In this document: positions 1 to 5,872 of the stretch, piece by piece
Numbering within the stretch: position 1 is the stretch's first letter
Layout: every line of letters begins with the position of its first letter
DNA from: Clostridia bacterium
GTDB taxonomy: Bacteria; Bacillota; Clostridia; Oscillospirales; CAG-272
Direction: 5' to 3'
Assembly: GCA_017629925.1 (NCBI GenBank)
Contig: JAGBWH010000184.1
Coordinates: 1-7,059, forward strand
DNA length: 7,059 bases
The notes under the pieces: generated by a model
Told to the model about the DNA's origin: nothing
The model's database searches: none
The model's input: the letters and a program-made list of their open reading frames with translations, nothing else
Position numbers and translations under genes: made by a program

Positions 1-18
1 AAAAGTTGGAGGTGCGCC

Positions 19-693
19 ATGACGGATTTCGCCCATTGGCTTGACCGATGTTTCGGGGAATTTGACTACGGTATTTTGAAAGCATTACACCACCTTGAGC
101 AATCAGCAGGCGAGTTTTTCACCCCATTCTTTCGCTTGATTACCAGTTTGGCGAATGGGGGATGGATATTCATTGTACTGGGATGTTTGCTCATTTGCTT
201 TGCCAAAACAAGAAAAAGCGGTATAGCCATTTTGCTTTCGCTCGCTGTGGGGTATCTGCTATGCAACATCACCCTTAAACTATCAGTAGAGCGCCTACGC
301 CCCTTTCTCAATACCACCCATCCCTATTTTGAAGAGTTTGTCTTGTGGTGGAGCCAAGCAGGTGCACTTCAAGTCAGCGAATTTTCCTTCCCCTCAGGAC
401 ATACCAACTGCACAATGGCTGCCATTGGTGCTTTTGTGCTCACAAGCAAAAACAAAGGCAAAAATGCTTGGCTATTCCTTTTTGTGATCCTCATGGGGCT
501 TACCCGTAATTACTTTGCCGTGCATTACCCCTCTGATATACTCTTTGGCATACTATCCGGAGGTGTGTCTGCCTTGCTTGGTACGCTTGTTTCGCGATGC
601 ATTTACCATATGGCAGAAAAGCACAAAGCGCATACATTCTGGCATGGATTTTTAGAAAAGGGATTGATGATCAAAATTGTCAAAAAATCCTGA
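19..693 (+). CDS. PAP2-family membrane phosphatase (lipid/undecaprenyl-pyrophosphate phosphatase-like)
   Basis: 224 aa integral membrane protein with all three motifs of the PAP2 (type 2 phosphatidic acid phosphatase) superfamily. These are K87-X6-R94-P95, the PSGH box at 125-128 (catalytic-type His128), and R163-X5-H169-X3-D173 (nucleophile-type His169). Hydrophobic segments lie around residues 48-62, 68-86, 132-143, 150-161 and 174-192, and a basic C-terminal tail follows. The family removes phosphate from membrane lipids such as undecaprenyl pyrophosphate, phosphatidic acid or phosphatidylglycerol phosphate; active-site motifs alone do not tell these apart. The start at 19 is supported by GGAGG at 9-13. 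Nothing upstream is visible, so the promoter and operon partners are unknown. The gene is convergent with the minus-strand epimerase gene, and both end at a shared hairpin. Family assignment is secure; the exact lipid substrate is open. Confidence 0.93.
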   Translation: MTDFAHWLDRCFGEFDYGILKALHHLEQSAGEFFTPFFRLITSLANGGWIFIVLGCLLICFAKTRKSGIAILLSLAVGYLLCNITLKLSVERLRPFLNTTHPYFEEFVLWWSQAGALQVSEFSFPSGHTNCTMAAIGAFVLTSKNKGKNAWLFLFVILMGLTRNYFAVHYPSDILFGILSGGVSALLGTLVSRCIYHMAEKHKAHTFWHGFLEKGLMIKIVKKS

Positions 694-758
694 TATTAGT
701 AAATATTAGTTGTCATTATTTAGCGAGATTATAGAAATTTTGCAAAAACCCCACAAAA

Positions 759-789
759 AAACAGCCCTTCCGCAAGGAAAGGGCTGTTT
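759..789. terminator. Bidirectional Rho-independent terminator
   Basis: The left arm AAACAGCCC (759-767) pairs with GGGCTGTTT (781-789). Inside it TTCC (768-771) pairs with GGAA (776-779) around a GCAA loop (772-775), a GNRA-type tetraloop, with one unpaired A at 780. The A-run at 755-761 becomes a U-run for minus-strand transcripts, so the site fits termination of the epimerase operon. On the plus strand the TTT and following AT-rich bases could also end the phosphatase transcript. It sits between two convergent genes. Confidence 0.9.
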
Positions 790-817
790 GCATATTTATA
801 TATGTATGTGAGAAAAC

Positions 818-1597
818 TTACTTCGCTGCTTCTCTTAAAGTGAGCAAAGCATCTTTGCAATCCTCAAAATAGACCTCGTCACGAATATTGCCTTCCACCG
901 ACACCATGCCCGTATAGCCAAAGGATTTGAGCCAATCAAAATAGTGGGTATAGTCGGTGCCGTCTCCCTGTTTGGGATAAAGTCTTTTTACATTTTCTGC
1001 AATATGCACGTGAGAGATAAGGTCACCATGTTCGAGGAGGGTTTGCAAGTCTTCGCCATTTTGATACTGATGGAAAAAGTCAATGAGCAAACGAATGTGA
1101 GGGTGATTGACTTCGCGCACAAGTTTGGCACCGTCCCCGAGGGTATGAATGAGTTGGCAATCGGAAAGGCACTCCACCGCCACCACGATACCTGCTTTTT
1201 CCATAATGGGTGCCACATGAAGTGAGAGCAGTTCTACAAGTTCTAAAAAAGCATTCTCGCGCGTGTTGCCTTCATCGACTCGGCGCGCACCGGCAGAGCC
1301 AAATACGAGCCGTTTGGCACCAAGGCAAGCCAATCTCTCGGTTTGACGATGCAGATATTCGTCAATTCGCACGAAATCTCTCGTTTTGCCTGTGACCTTC
1401 ATATCGCCCGGAAACATGAGATTATATGATCTGCAAGGCAGAGAAAGTCTCTGTAAAGTGTCTTTTACATCTAAAATCTCTTGATCTGTTGCACGGTCAA
1501 AAGCGGAAAAATTGAGTTCCACATAGTCTGCACCCGCCTTTGCTACCGTCTCCAAACGGTCAAGTCTTCGAAAATCTCCACAAATACCGAATGTCAT
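818..1597 (-). CDS. Sugar phosphate isomerase/epimerase-like TIM-barrel protein
   Basis: 259 aa protein of the xylose-isomerase-like / AP endonuclease 2 TIM-barrel superfamily, typical in length for its isomerase/epimerase members. The N-terminus (GICGDFRRL, then AGADYVELNF at 21-30) matches the first barrel strands. Likely metal ligands are E142 (VAVECL), D173 with H176 (LLIDFFH), H198 (HVHIAE) and E235 (VSVEG). Their spacing resembles the Glu-Asp-His-Glu set of tagatose/psicose 3-epimerase-type enzymes. The expected role is cytoplasmic, metal-dependent interconversion of a keto sugar or related polyol/inositol compound; the substrate cannot be read. The open frame extends upstream to 1750 but would overlap the cupin gene. 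ATG at 1597 has AAGGAGAC seven bases upstream and begins the family-like sequence. It is the last gene before the terminator, 46 nt after the cupin gene. Confidence 0.85.
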   Translation of the reverse strand: MTFGICGDFRRLDRLETVAKAGADYVELNFSAFDRATDQEILDVKDTLQRLSLPCRSYNLMFPGDMKVTGKTRDFVRIDEYLHRQTERLACLGAKRLVFGSAGARRVDEGNTRENAFLELVELLSLHVAPIMEKAGIVVAVECLSDCQLIHTLGDGAKLVREVNHPHIRLLIDFFHQYQNGEDLQTLLEHGDLISHVHIAENVKRLYPKQGDGTDYTHYFDWLKSFGYTGMVSVEGNIRDEVYFEDCKDALLTLREAAK

Positions 1598-1604
1598 AAT
1601 GATC

Positions 1605-1612
1605 GTCTCCTT
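1605..1612 (-). promoter_or_regulatory. Ribosome binding site deciding the epimerase start
   Basis: On the minus strand this reads AAGGAGAC, seven bases before ATG at 1597. It favours that start over in-frame upstream starts as far as 1750, which lie inside the cupin gene. Confidence 0.8.
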
Positions 1613-1643
1613 CGTTTGAGGTAATATCAAAAAAACGCGAAAA

Positions 1644-1985
1644 TTACAGATAAATATATTCGGAGTTGTTTTCTGTGGTGTCTCGATTTTCCACGATGAG
1701 CACTTTGGCATCCTCGGATGTGGTAATGGCATGCCAAACAGCCGCACCAACGTTATAAATCTTGTGGGGCTCCATCACATACGGGGTTTGCTCGGTGCCA
1801 ATATAGAGGGTTGCTTCTCCCTCCAGCAACACAAACACTTCGTCTGTTTCCATGTGGCGTTCCAGTTTTGTCACTTTGAGAAAACGCTCCTCATAGCGCA
1901 GAAAGGCAACGCGCCATGCACCAAAATCTACCACGGGATGGTATCCCGCACCAGTGTAATCAATAATTTCCAAATCTTTTTTCAT
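1644..1985 (-). CDS. Small single-domain cupin protein
   Basis: 113 aa, one cupin beta-barrel. Cupin motif 1 is visible at 42-56 as E42-R-H44-X4-E49-X6-G56, where the first His of the usual HxH pair is replaced by Glu. Motif 2 includes P73, G80 and H85 (VWHAI). H44, E49 and H85 are therefore the candidate metal ligands. The acidic tail ends NSEYIYL. Small cupins of this kind act as sugar or sugar-acid isomerases, dioxygenases or ligand sensors; motif content does not choose among these. An AGAGGT ribosome-binding site precedes ATG at 1985. The gene lies 51 nt after the MATE gene and 46 nt before the epimerase gene on the same strand, consistent with an operon and with a role beside the epimerase in carbohydrate metabolism (inference). 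Confidence 0.85.
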   Translation of the reverse strand: MKKDLEIIDYTGAGYHPVVDFGAWRVAFLRYEERFLKVTKLERHMETDEVFVLLEGEATLYIGTEQTPYVMEPHKIYNVGAAVWHAITTSEDAKVLIVENRDTTENNSEYIYL

Positions 1986-2036
1986 ATAAATTAACCTCTC
2001 GCTATGTATTATTTTTGCATGAAAATATGGGGGGTT

Positions 2037-3428
2037 TTACTCAACCAAACGAGTTTTGGCAAAATCAGAGCGTGCATAATAGATAACAGTAAGGACGCTA
2101 CACAAAATCCAGCCTGCAGGATAGCTCATGGAAATCCAGAAAATTGTATTACAAAGACGAGACATTATAAAGAGATACAACTGACGAAATCCCACAAAGC
2201 TTGACAACATAATCGCCATGGGCGCCATGCTGTTGCCCGCTCCGCGTAACCCGCTGGCATAAATTTGGTTAAAGGTGCTACAAATATAGAAGGGGGTAAT
2301 CGTGCGCAAGAATCGAGTGCCAAAATCAATGACCACTTGGTTTTTGTTAAAGAAATATACAAGGCTTGGCGCGAAAATCATCACCGGGATCATCACAACG
2401 ACTGTGATGGCCAGGGTTAAATACAGGGCTTTTCTCACCCCTTCTTTTGCTCGCTGTGGTTGATTTTTCCCTAAATTTTGCCCCACGAATGTGGTGACGG
2501 CTAATGCCACCGATTGCATGGGCATAAAGAGCAACATATCAATTTTGCTATATGCCGTCCAACCTCCCATACATAAGTCCCCGAAATAGTTGATGTAGGA
2601 CTGGACAAATACATTGGAAAAGCTTGTGATCGTCATTTGAAATGCGGCAGGCATGCCTACCACAATCATTTTTTTGAGAATGTCACGATCGAGGCAAAAA
2701 TGTTTTGGAGTGAGTTTAATACAGTTTTTCGTGCGAAGAAGTGTAATCACAATCAAAAGTGCGGAGATGCCTTGCGCGATGATGGTAGCGTATGCGACAC
2801 CTGAGACGCCCATGTCAAGCAGCAACACAAACACAAGGTCGAGCACAGTATTAATGATGGCTGCTGCAAGCAAAAAGTAAAAAGGTCTGGTGGAATCCCC
2901 CACCGCACGCAAAATACCCGAGCCCAAGTTGTAGATCATCATACCGCTAATGCCTGCAAAGATGATGGTAAGATAGGTCGTGGCTTCAGGGATAACGTTT
3001 GAAGGCATATTGATGAGCCTGAGCATAAGCGGCACCATCAGAACCCCTATGGCGGTCAATACAAAAGAGAAAATCAGCGTCATGACCGCCGCTGTATGTA
3101 CGGCACGGTCTACTTTTTGATAGTTTTTTGCACCATAGTTTTGGGCGATCACCACGCTCACGCCGCTCGAAAAACCTGAAAAAAAGCCCACGAGCATATT
3201 GATAATGGGCCCCACCGTTCCCACGGCAGCCAAGGCAGCGTCGCTGACATAGTTTCCTACTACCCAGGTGTCTACCATATTGTAAAGCTGCTGAAAGATA
3301 TTCCCAATCAACAGCGGTAGAGCAAAATGAATTAAGTGAGCAAAAATATTGCCTTGTGTCATATCGACATCACGGCGATTACCCATGCGAAAGGAAAACT
3401 TCCTTTTAGTTCGTTCCATTTTTGGCAT
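2037..3428 (-). CDS. MATE-family efflux transporter
   Basis: 463 aa from the chosen start; MATE exporters are usually about 440-460 aa with 12 membrane helices. The hallmark N-terminal helix region is present (FALPLLIGNIFQQLYNMVD, then GNYVSDAALAAVG). The second-half counterpart FQMTITSFSNVFVQSYINYFG and the late motif YASGLRGAGNSMAPM are also present. The family exports cationic drugs or metabolites in exchange for Na+ or H+ across the cytoplasmic membrane. The open frame extends to a TTG at 3485, but that codon is part of the -35 box of a consensus promoter, so translation must begin downstream. ATG 3428 is the first ATG after the predicted transcript start near 3450, though its ribosome-binding site is weak (AAAAGAAG). 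Alternatives are ATG 3419, and ATG 3386, which has AAGGAAG 12 bases upstream. It is first in a likely operon with the cupin and epimerase genes. The substrate is unknown. Confidence 0.9.
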   Translation of the reverse strand: MPKMERTKRKFSFRMGNRRDVDMTQGNIFAHLIHFALPLLIGNIFQQLYNMVDTWVVGNYVSDAALAAVGTVGPIINMLVGFFSGFSSGVSVVIAQNYGAKNYQKVDRAVHTAAVMTLIFSFVLTAIGVLMVPLMLRLINMPSNVIPEATTYLTIIFAGISGMMIYNLGSGILRAVGDSTRPFYFLLAAAIINTVLDLVFVLLLDMGVSGVAYATIIAQGISALLIVITLLRTKNCIKLTPKHFCLDRDILKKMIVVGMPAAFQMTITSFSNVFVQSYINYFGDLCMGGWTAYSKIDMLLFMPMQSVALAVTTFVGQNLGKNQPQRAKEGVRKALYLTLAITVVVMIPVMIFAPSLVYFFNKNQVVIDFGTRFLRTITPFYICSTFNQIYASGLRGAGNSMAPMAIMLSSFVGFRQLYLFIMSRLCNTIFWISMSYPAGWILCSVLTVIYYARSDFAKTRLVE

Positions 3429-3456
3429 TCTTCTTTTCGTTTTCTTCGTTAAGATT

Positions 3457-3485
3457 ATTATAATCCACCTTTTTGCATTTGTCAA
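3457..3485 (-). promoter_or_regulatory. Consensus sigma-A/sigma-70 promoter for the MATE-cupin-epimerase operon
   Basis: On the minus strand the -35 box TTGACA (3485-3480) and the -10 box TATAAT (3462-3457) both match consensus perfectly, with the optimal 17-bp spacer (3463-3479). The predicted transcript start is near 3450, about 22 nt before ATG 3428. A perfect match suggests strong basal activity unless repressed; an inverted repeat lies just upstream at 3498-3518. Confidence 0.88.
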
Positions 3486-3497
3486 TTACTATAACTA

Positions 3498-3518
3498 TAA
3501 ATACAAAAAAAGTATTTA
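3498..3518. repeat. 7-bp inverted repeat between divergent promoters, candidate operator
   Basis: TAAATAC (3498-3504) and GTATTTA (3512-3518) are perfect inverted arms separated by seven A residues. The right arm overlaps the -35 box (3515-3520) of the oxidoreductase promoter, and the left arm ends 13 bp upstream of the -35 box of the MATE promoter. The placement suits a dimeric regulator controlling both directions. The DNA is AT-rich, so chance is not excluded, and no regulator gene is in the window. Confidence 0.4.
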
Positions 3519-3543
3519 CAAATATGCTAAATTGTGATATGAT
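3515..3543 (+). promoter_or_regulatory. Sigma-A-type promoter for the oxidoreductase
   Basis: The -35 box TTTACA (3515-3520) and the -10 box TATGAT (3538-3543) each differ from consensus by one base, with an exact 17-bp spacer. The predicted transcript start is near 3550, before AGGAGG at 3567-3572 and ATG 3580. It probably also drives the pyrophosphatase and possibly the genes beyond it, since no convincing terminator is seen after the oxidoreductase. Confidence 0.75.
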
Positions 3544-3579
3544 AAGCGTAGCAACAAAGATATAACAGGAGGCACTCTC

Positions 3580-4659
3580 ATGGATAAAGTCAGAATAGGT
3601 ATTATTGGTTGTGGCGGCATTGCCAATGGCAAACATATGCCCTCGCTTGCCAAGCTTGACAAGGTGGAGATGGTGGCATTTTGCGATATCATCCCCGAAA
3701 GAGCCGAACAAGCGGCAAAAAAATACGGCACACCCACAGCCAAATGCTACACCGATTATAAAGAACTCATCGCCCGTGATGATATTGATGCGGTACACGT
3801 TTGCACGCCCAACCGCAGTCATAGTTTTATCACCGTGGATGCGCTCGAAGCCGGCAAACACGTCATGTGCGAAAAGCCCATGGCCATCAACTCCGAAGAA
3901 GCCCAAAAGATGCTCGATGCTGCCGCCCGCACCGGCAAAAAACTGACCATCGGCTACCAAAACCGTCATCGTAAAGACGCCCTCTATATCAAACATGAAG
4001 CCGAGGAAGGCACTTTTGGCGATATTTACTACGCCAAAGCGACTGCTCTCCGCCGTCGTGCTGTGCCCACTTGGGGTGTGTTTCTCAACGAATATGAACA
4101 AGGTGGCGGCCCTCTGATTGACATTGGAACCCATGCACTTGACTTAACACTTTGGACCATGAACAACTACAAACCCAAATACTGCGTAGGCACCACATAT
4201 CACAAACTCAATGATAGCATTGATCAAGGTAATGCCTTTGGTAGATGGAATCCCGCCGAATTCACCGTAGAAGATAGCGCATTTGGATTTGTGGTCATGG
4301 AAAACGGCGCAACTATCGTGCTCGAATCTGCTTGGGCTATCAATATGCTTGATACCAAAGAAGCCATCACCACCATCTGTGGCACAAAGGCCGGTGCAGA
4401 TATGCTTGATGGTGTGCGAATCAATGGTATTCGCCAAGACGCTCAATATGTCACACGTCCTGCATTAGCAGGGGAAGGGGTAGCGTTCTATGACGCCAGC
4501 AACGTCGAACAACCTCAACAGAGAGAAGCTCGGTTGTGGATAGAAGCCATCCTCGAGGACAAAGATCCTTTTGTCAAAGCCGAAGAAGCCTTCGCGGTCA
4601 CCCGCATTTTGGAGGGCATTTACACCTCCGCAAAAACGGGAGAGATTTTCCGTTTTTGA
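3580..4659 (+). CDS. Gfo/Idh/MocA-family NAD(P)-dependent oxidoreductase
   Basis: 359 aa, usual length for the glucose-fructose oxidoreductase / inositol dehydrogenase / MocA family. The N-terminal Rossmann fold carries GIIGCGGIA (7-15) and an acidic residue after beta-2 (D36, FCDI), which often favours NAD+. CTPNRSH (75-81) follows, then the family EKP motif at 98-100, whose Lys99 is catalytic in relatives. The C-terminal domain carries GGGPLIDIGTHALDL, with D181 and H185 as the expected DxxxH catalytic pair. The enzyme should oxidise or reduce a hydroxyl of a sugar, sugar acid or cyclitol in the cytoplasm; the substrate is not readable. AGGAGG at 3567-3572 supports the start. It is transcribed divergently from the MATE-cupin-epimerase operon, hinting at shared control and a common carbohydrate pathway (inference). 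The stop is 30 nt before the pyrophosphatase ATG. Confidence 0.93.
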   Translation: MDKVRIGIIGCGGIANGKHMPSLAKLDKVEMVAFCDIIPERAEQAAKKYGTPTAKCYTDYKELIARDDIDAVHVCTPNRSHSFITVDALEAGKHVMCEKPMAINSEEAQKMLDAAARTGKKLTIGYQNRHRKDALYIKHEAEEGTFGDIYYAKATALRRRAVPTWGVFLNEYEQGGGPLIDIGTHALDLTLWTMNNYKPKYCVGTTYHKLNDSIDQGNAFGRWNPAEFTVEDSAFGFVVMENGATIVLESAWAINMLDTKEAITTICGTKAGADMLDGVRINGIRQDAQYVTRPALAGEGVAFYDASNVEQPQQREARLWIEAILEDKDPFVKAEEAFAVTRILEGIYTSAKTGEIFRF

Positions 4660-4677
4660 GTATGACATTATCACTTG

Positions 4678-4684
4678 AAAGGAG
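4678..4684 (+). promoter_or_regulatory. Ribosome binding site deciding the pyrophosphatase start
   Basis: AAAGGAG lies five bases before ATG 4690. An in-frame TTG at 4675 would place this site inside the coding region and is therefore not the start. Confidence 0.85.
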
Positions 4685-4689
4685 TGCCT

Positions 4690-5223
4690 ATGTCCAATAT
4701 TTGGCATGACGTATCCCCTAAACGCATCACACCCGAAGATTATTTGTGTGTGATTGAGATTTCCAAGGGCACAAAAAAGAAATACGAGCTGGATAAAGAA
4801 ACAGGCTTTTTGATGCTCGACCGTATTCTACACACTTCCACCCACTACCCCGCAAACTACGGTTTTATCCCACGTACACTCGGCGATGATGGCGACCCTC
4901 TTGACATCCTTTTGCTATGTTCAGAGCCGATTGAACCCATGACGCTGGTGCGCGCATATCCGATTGGAGTCATTACCATGATGGATAATGATCGCCGTGA
5001 CGAAAAAATCATCTCTATTCCATATAGCGATCCCAATTATAACCACTACCAATCTATTGGCGACCTGCCTGCGCATATTTTCGATGAAATGCGCCACTTT
5101 TTCACAGTATATAAAAACTTGGAAAACAAAGAAACGGCAGTGGAAGAGGTGAAAGGCAGAGAGGAAGCCATTGAGGTCATTCGCACGGCGACCCAAAAAT
5201 ATATTGATGTATTTTGCAGATGA
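4690..5223 (+). CDS. ppa: Inorganic pyrophosphatase, family I
   Basis: 177 aa soluble enzyme that hydrolyses pyrophosphate to two phosphates, pulling biosynthetic reactions such as nucleotide polymerisation and aminoacylation forward. The family signature DGDPLD at 67-72 supplies three Mg2+-binding aspartates (D67, D69, D72). Other residues match the known active site of the E. coli enzyme with an offset of about two: E23, K31, E33, R45, Y53, Y57, D99, D104, K106, Y141 and K142. All expected catalytic and metal positions are present and the length equals that of typical bacterial hexameric enzymes, so it should be active. It follows the oxidoreductase by 30 nt and is likely co-transcribed. 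Its stop is nine bases before the next ATG, so the first FETNSSSTH gene is probably translated from the same message. Confidence 0.96.
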   Translation: MSNIWHDVSPKRITPEDYLCVIEISKGTKKKYELDKETGFLMLDRILHTSTHYPANYGFIPRTLGDDGDPLDILLLCSEPIEPMTLVRAYPIGVITMMDNDRRDEKIISIPYSDPNYNHYQSIGDLPAHIFDEMRHFFTVYKNLENKETAVEEVKGREEAIEVIRTATQKYIDVFCR

Positions 5224-5232
5224 GGTAATCGT

Positions 5233-5826
5233 ATGAAAATTGTACGTCGAAATGGCGTGTTTGAAACCAATAGTTCCAGCACACACGCCGTCACTTTATG
5301 CACAAAAAAGCCAAACGAAGCATGGCGAGATGAAAAGGATATCCCCAGCGAAGAGCGCGAAGTCCGTTCCGCTCAGGAAAAACTCGTGCTCGTCTTTGGC
5401 TTTATTGAACTCATCCGTCAAGAGATGAAATGTTGGGATATGGATATCTTTGACAGCGTAGAGGAAGGCGAAGCGCGCATAAAAGAACTCAACTCTTTCT
5501 TTGAGCGTGCTAAATCCATACTCATTCGAGTCTGTTGCGAAGTCTCGGGTATCGGCGAAGATGAAATCCGTGCGCTCTTGCATAAAGCGAAGGAATGGAG
5601 CGGCAGCGCACCTATCTGCAACCGCTTTTTTAATGAGGACGTGCTTGACACTTGCACCTGCCATTTTTGCTATATGGATGCTGTCATGAATTTGCTGGGT
5701 GGAGAGCTTGCCACCAAATCGCAAATAGAAGAGGCGGCGCGCCGTCTCTTTGATGAAAACGTCTATTTTCTCATCAAAGAGGAATGGTTCGGCGGTATTT
5801 GGACATTAGAGCAATCAATTTTTTAA
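5233..5826 (+). CDS. Uncharacterised FETNSSSTH-motif protein with C4 cluster, copy 1
   Basis: 197 aa, function unknown; no enzyme fold recognised. Three parts are visible. The N-terminus has a strongly conserved block GVFETNSSSTHAVT (8-21), then C23, W31, DIP (36-38) and ERE (41-43). The middle (about 51-128) is charged, probably helical, and divergent from the paralog. The C-terminal part has C129, C141, C143 and C146 (C-X11-C-X-C-X2-C), a GG at 156-157, a helix-like stretch and the end YFL...EEWFGG...EQSIF. No signal peptide or membrane segment is seen, so it is probably cytoplasmic. The cysteines could bind zinc or an iron-sulfur cluster, or be modified. GAGGT at 5222-5226 overlaps the pyrophosphatase stop and supports the start. 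Its close relative follows at 5873 and a radical SAM gene after that. I recall similar N-terminal motifs in hypothetical Firmicutes and phage proteins, from memory only. Confidence 0.85.
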   Translation: MKIVRRNGVFETNSSSTHAVTLCTKKPNEAWRDEKDIPSEEREVRSAQEKLVLVFGFIELIRQEMKCWDMDIFDSVEEGEARIKELNSFFERAKSILIRVCCEVSGIGEDEIRALLHKAKEWSGSAPICNRFFNEDVLDTCTCHFCYMDAVMNLLGGELATKSQIEEAARRLFDENVYFLIKEEWFGGIWTLEQSIF

Positions 5827-5872
5827 TTTTAGCCTAAACCCCCTCTACTTTTGATTGTTTTTGAGGTACATC

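Noticed and set aside
693..710. ATATTAGT repeated twice, 10 bp apart, after the phosphatase stop
   Set aside because: Eight-base AT-rich repeat without further copies; most likely chance.
3429..3485. N-terminal extension of the MATE protein from TTG 3485
   Set aside because: The TTG is the first half of the -35 box and the -10 box lies inside the extension, so this stretch is upstream of the transcript start.
3406..4134. Long minus-strand open frame of about 240 codons opposite the oxidoreductase start
   Set aside because: It runs through both promoters, the inverted repeat and the MATE start. The oxidoreductase on the other strand has clear family motifs and a strong ribosome-binding site, so this is a shadow frame.
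4632..4657. AAAAACGG / CCGTTTTT inverted repeat at the end of the oxidoreductase gene, possible terminator
   Set aside because: Stem has only three G-C pairs, the loop is 10 nt, the T-run is part of the stem and the structure lies inside the coding end. The next gene follows closely with no new promoter seen.
5296..5724. Minus-strand open frame of about 140 codons opposite the first FETNSSSTH gene
   Set aside because: No ribosome-binding site of note, and the plus-strand frame is confirmed by alignment with its paralog at 5873-6445.
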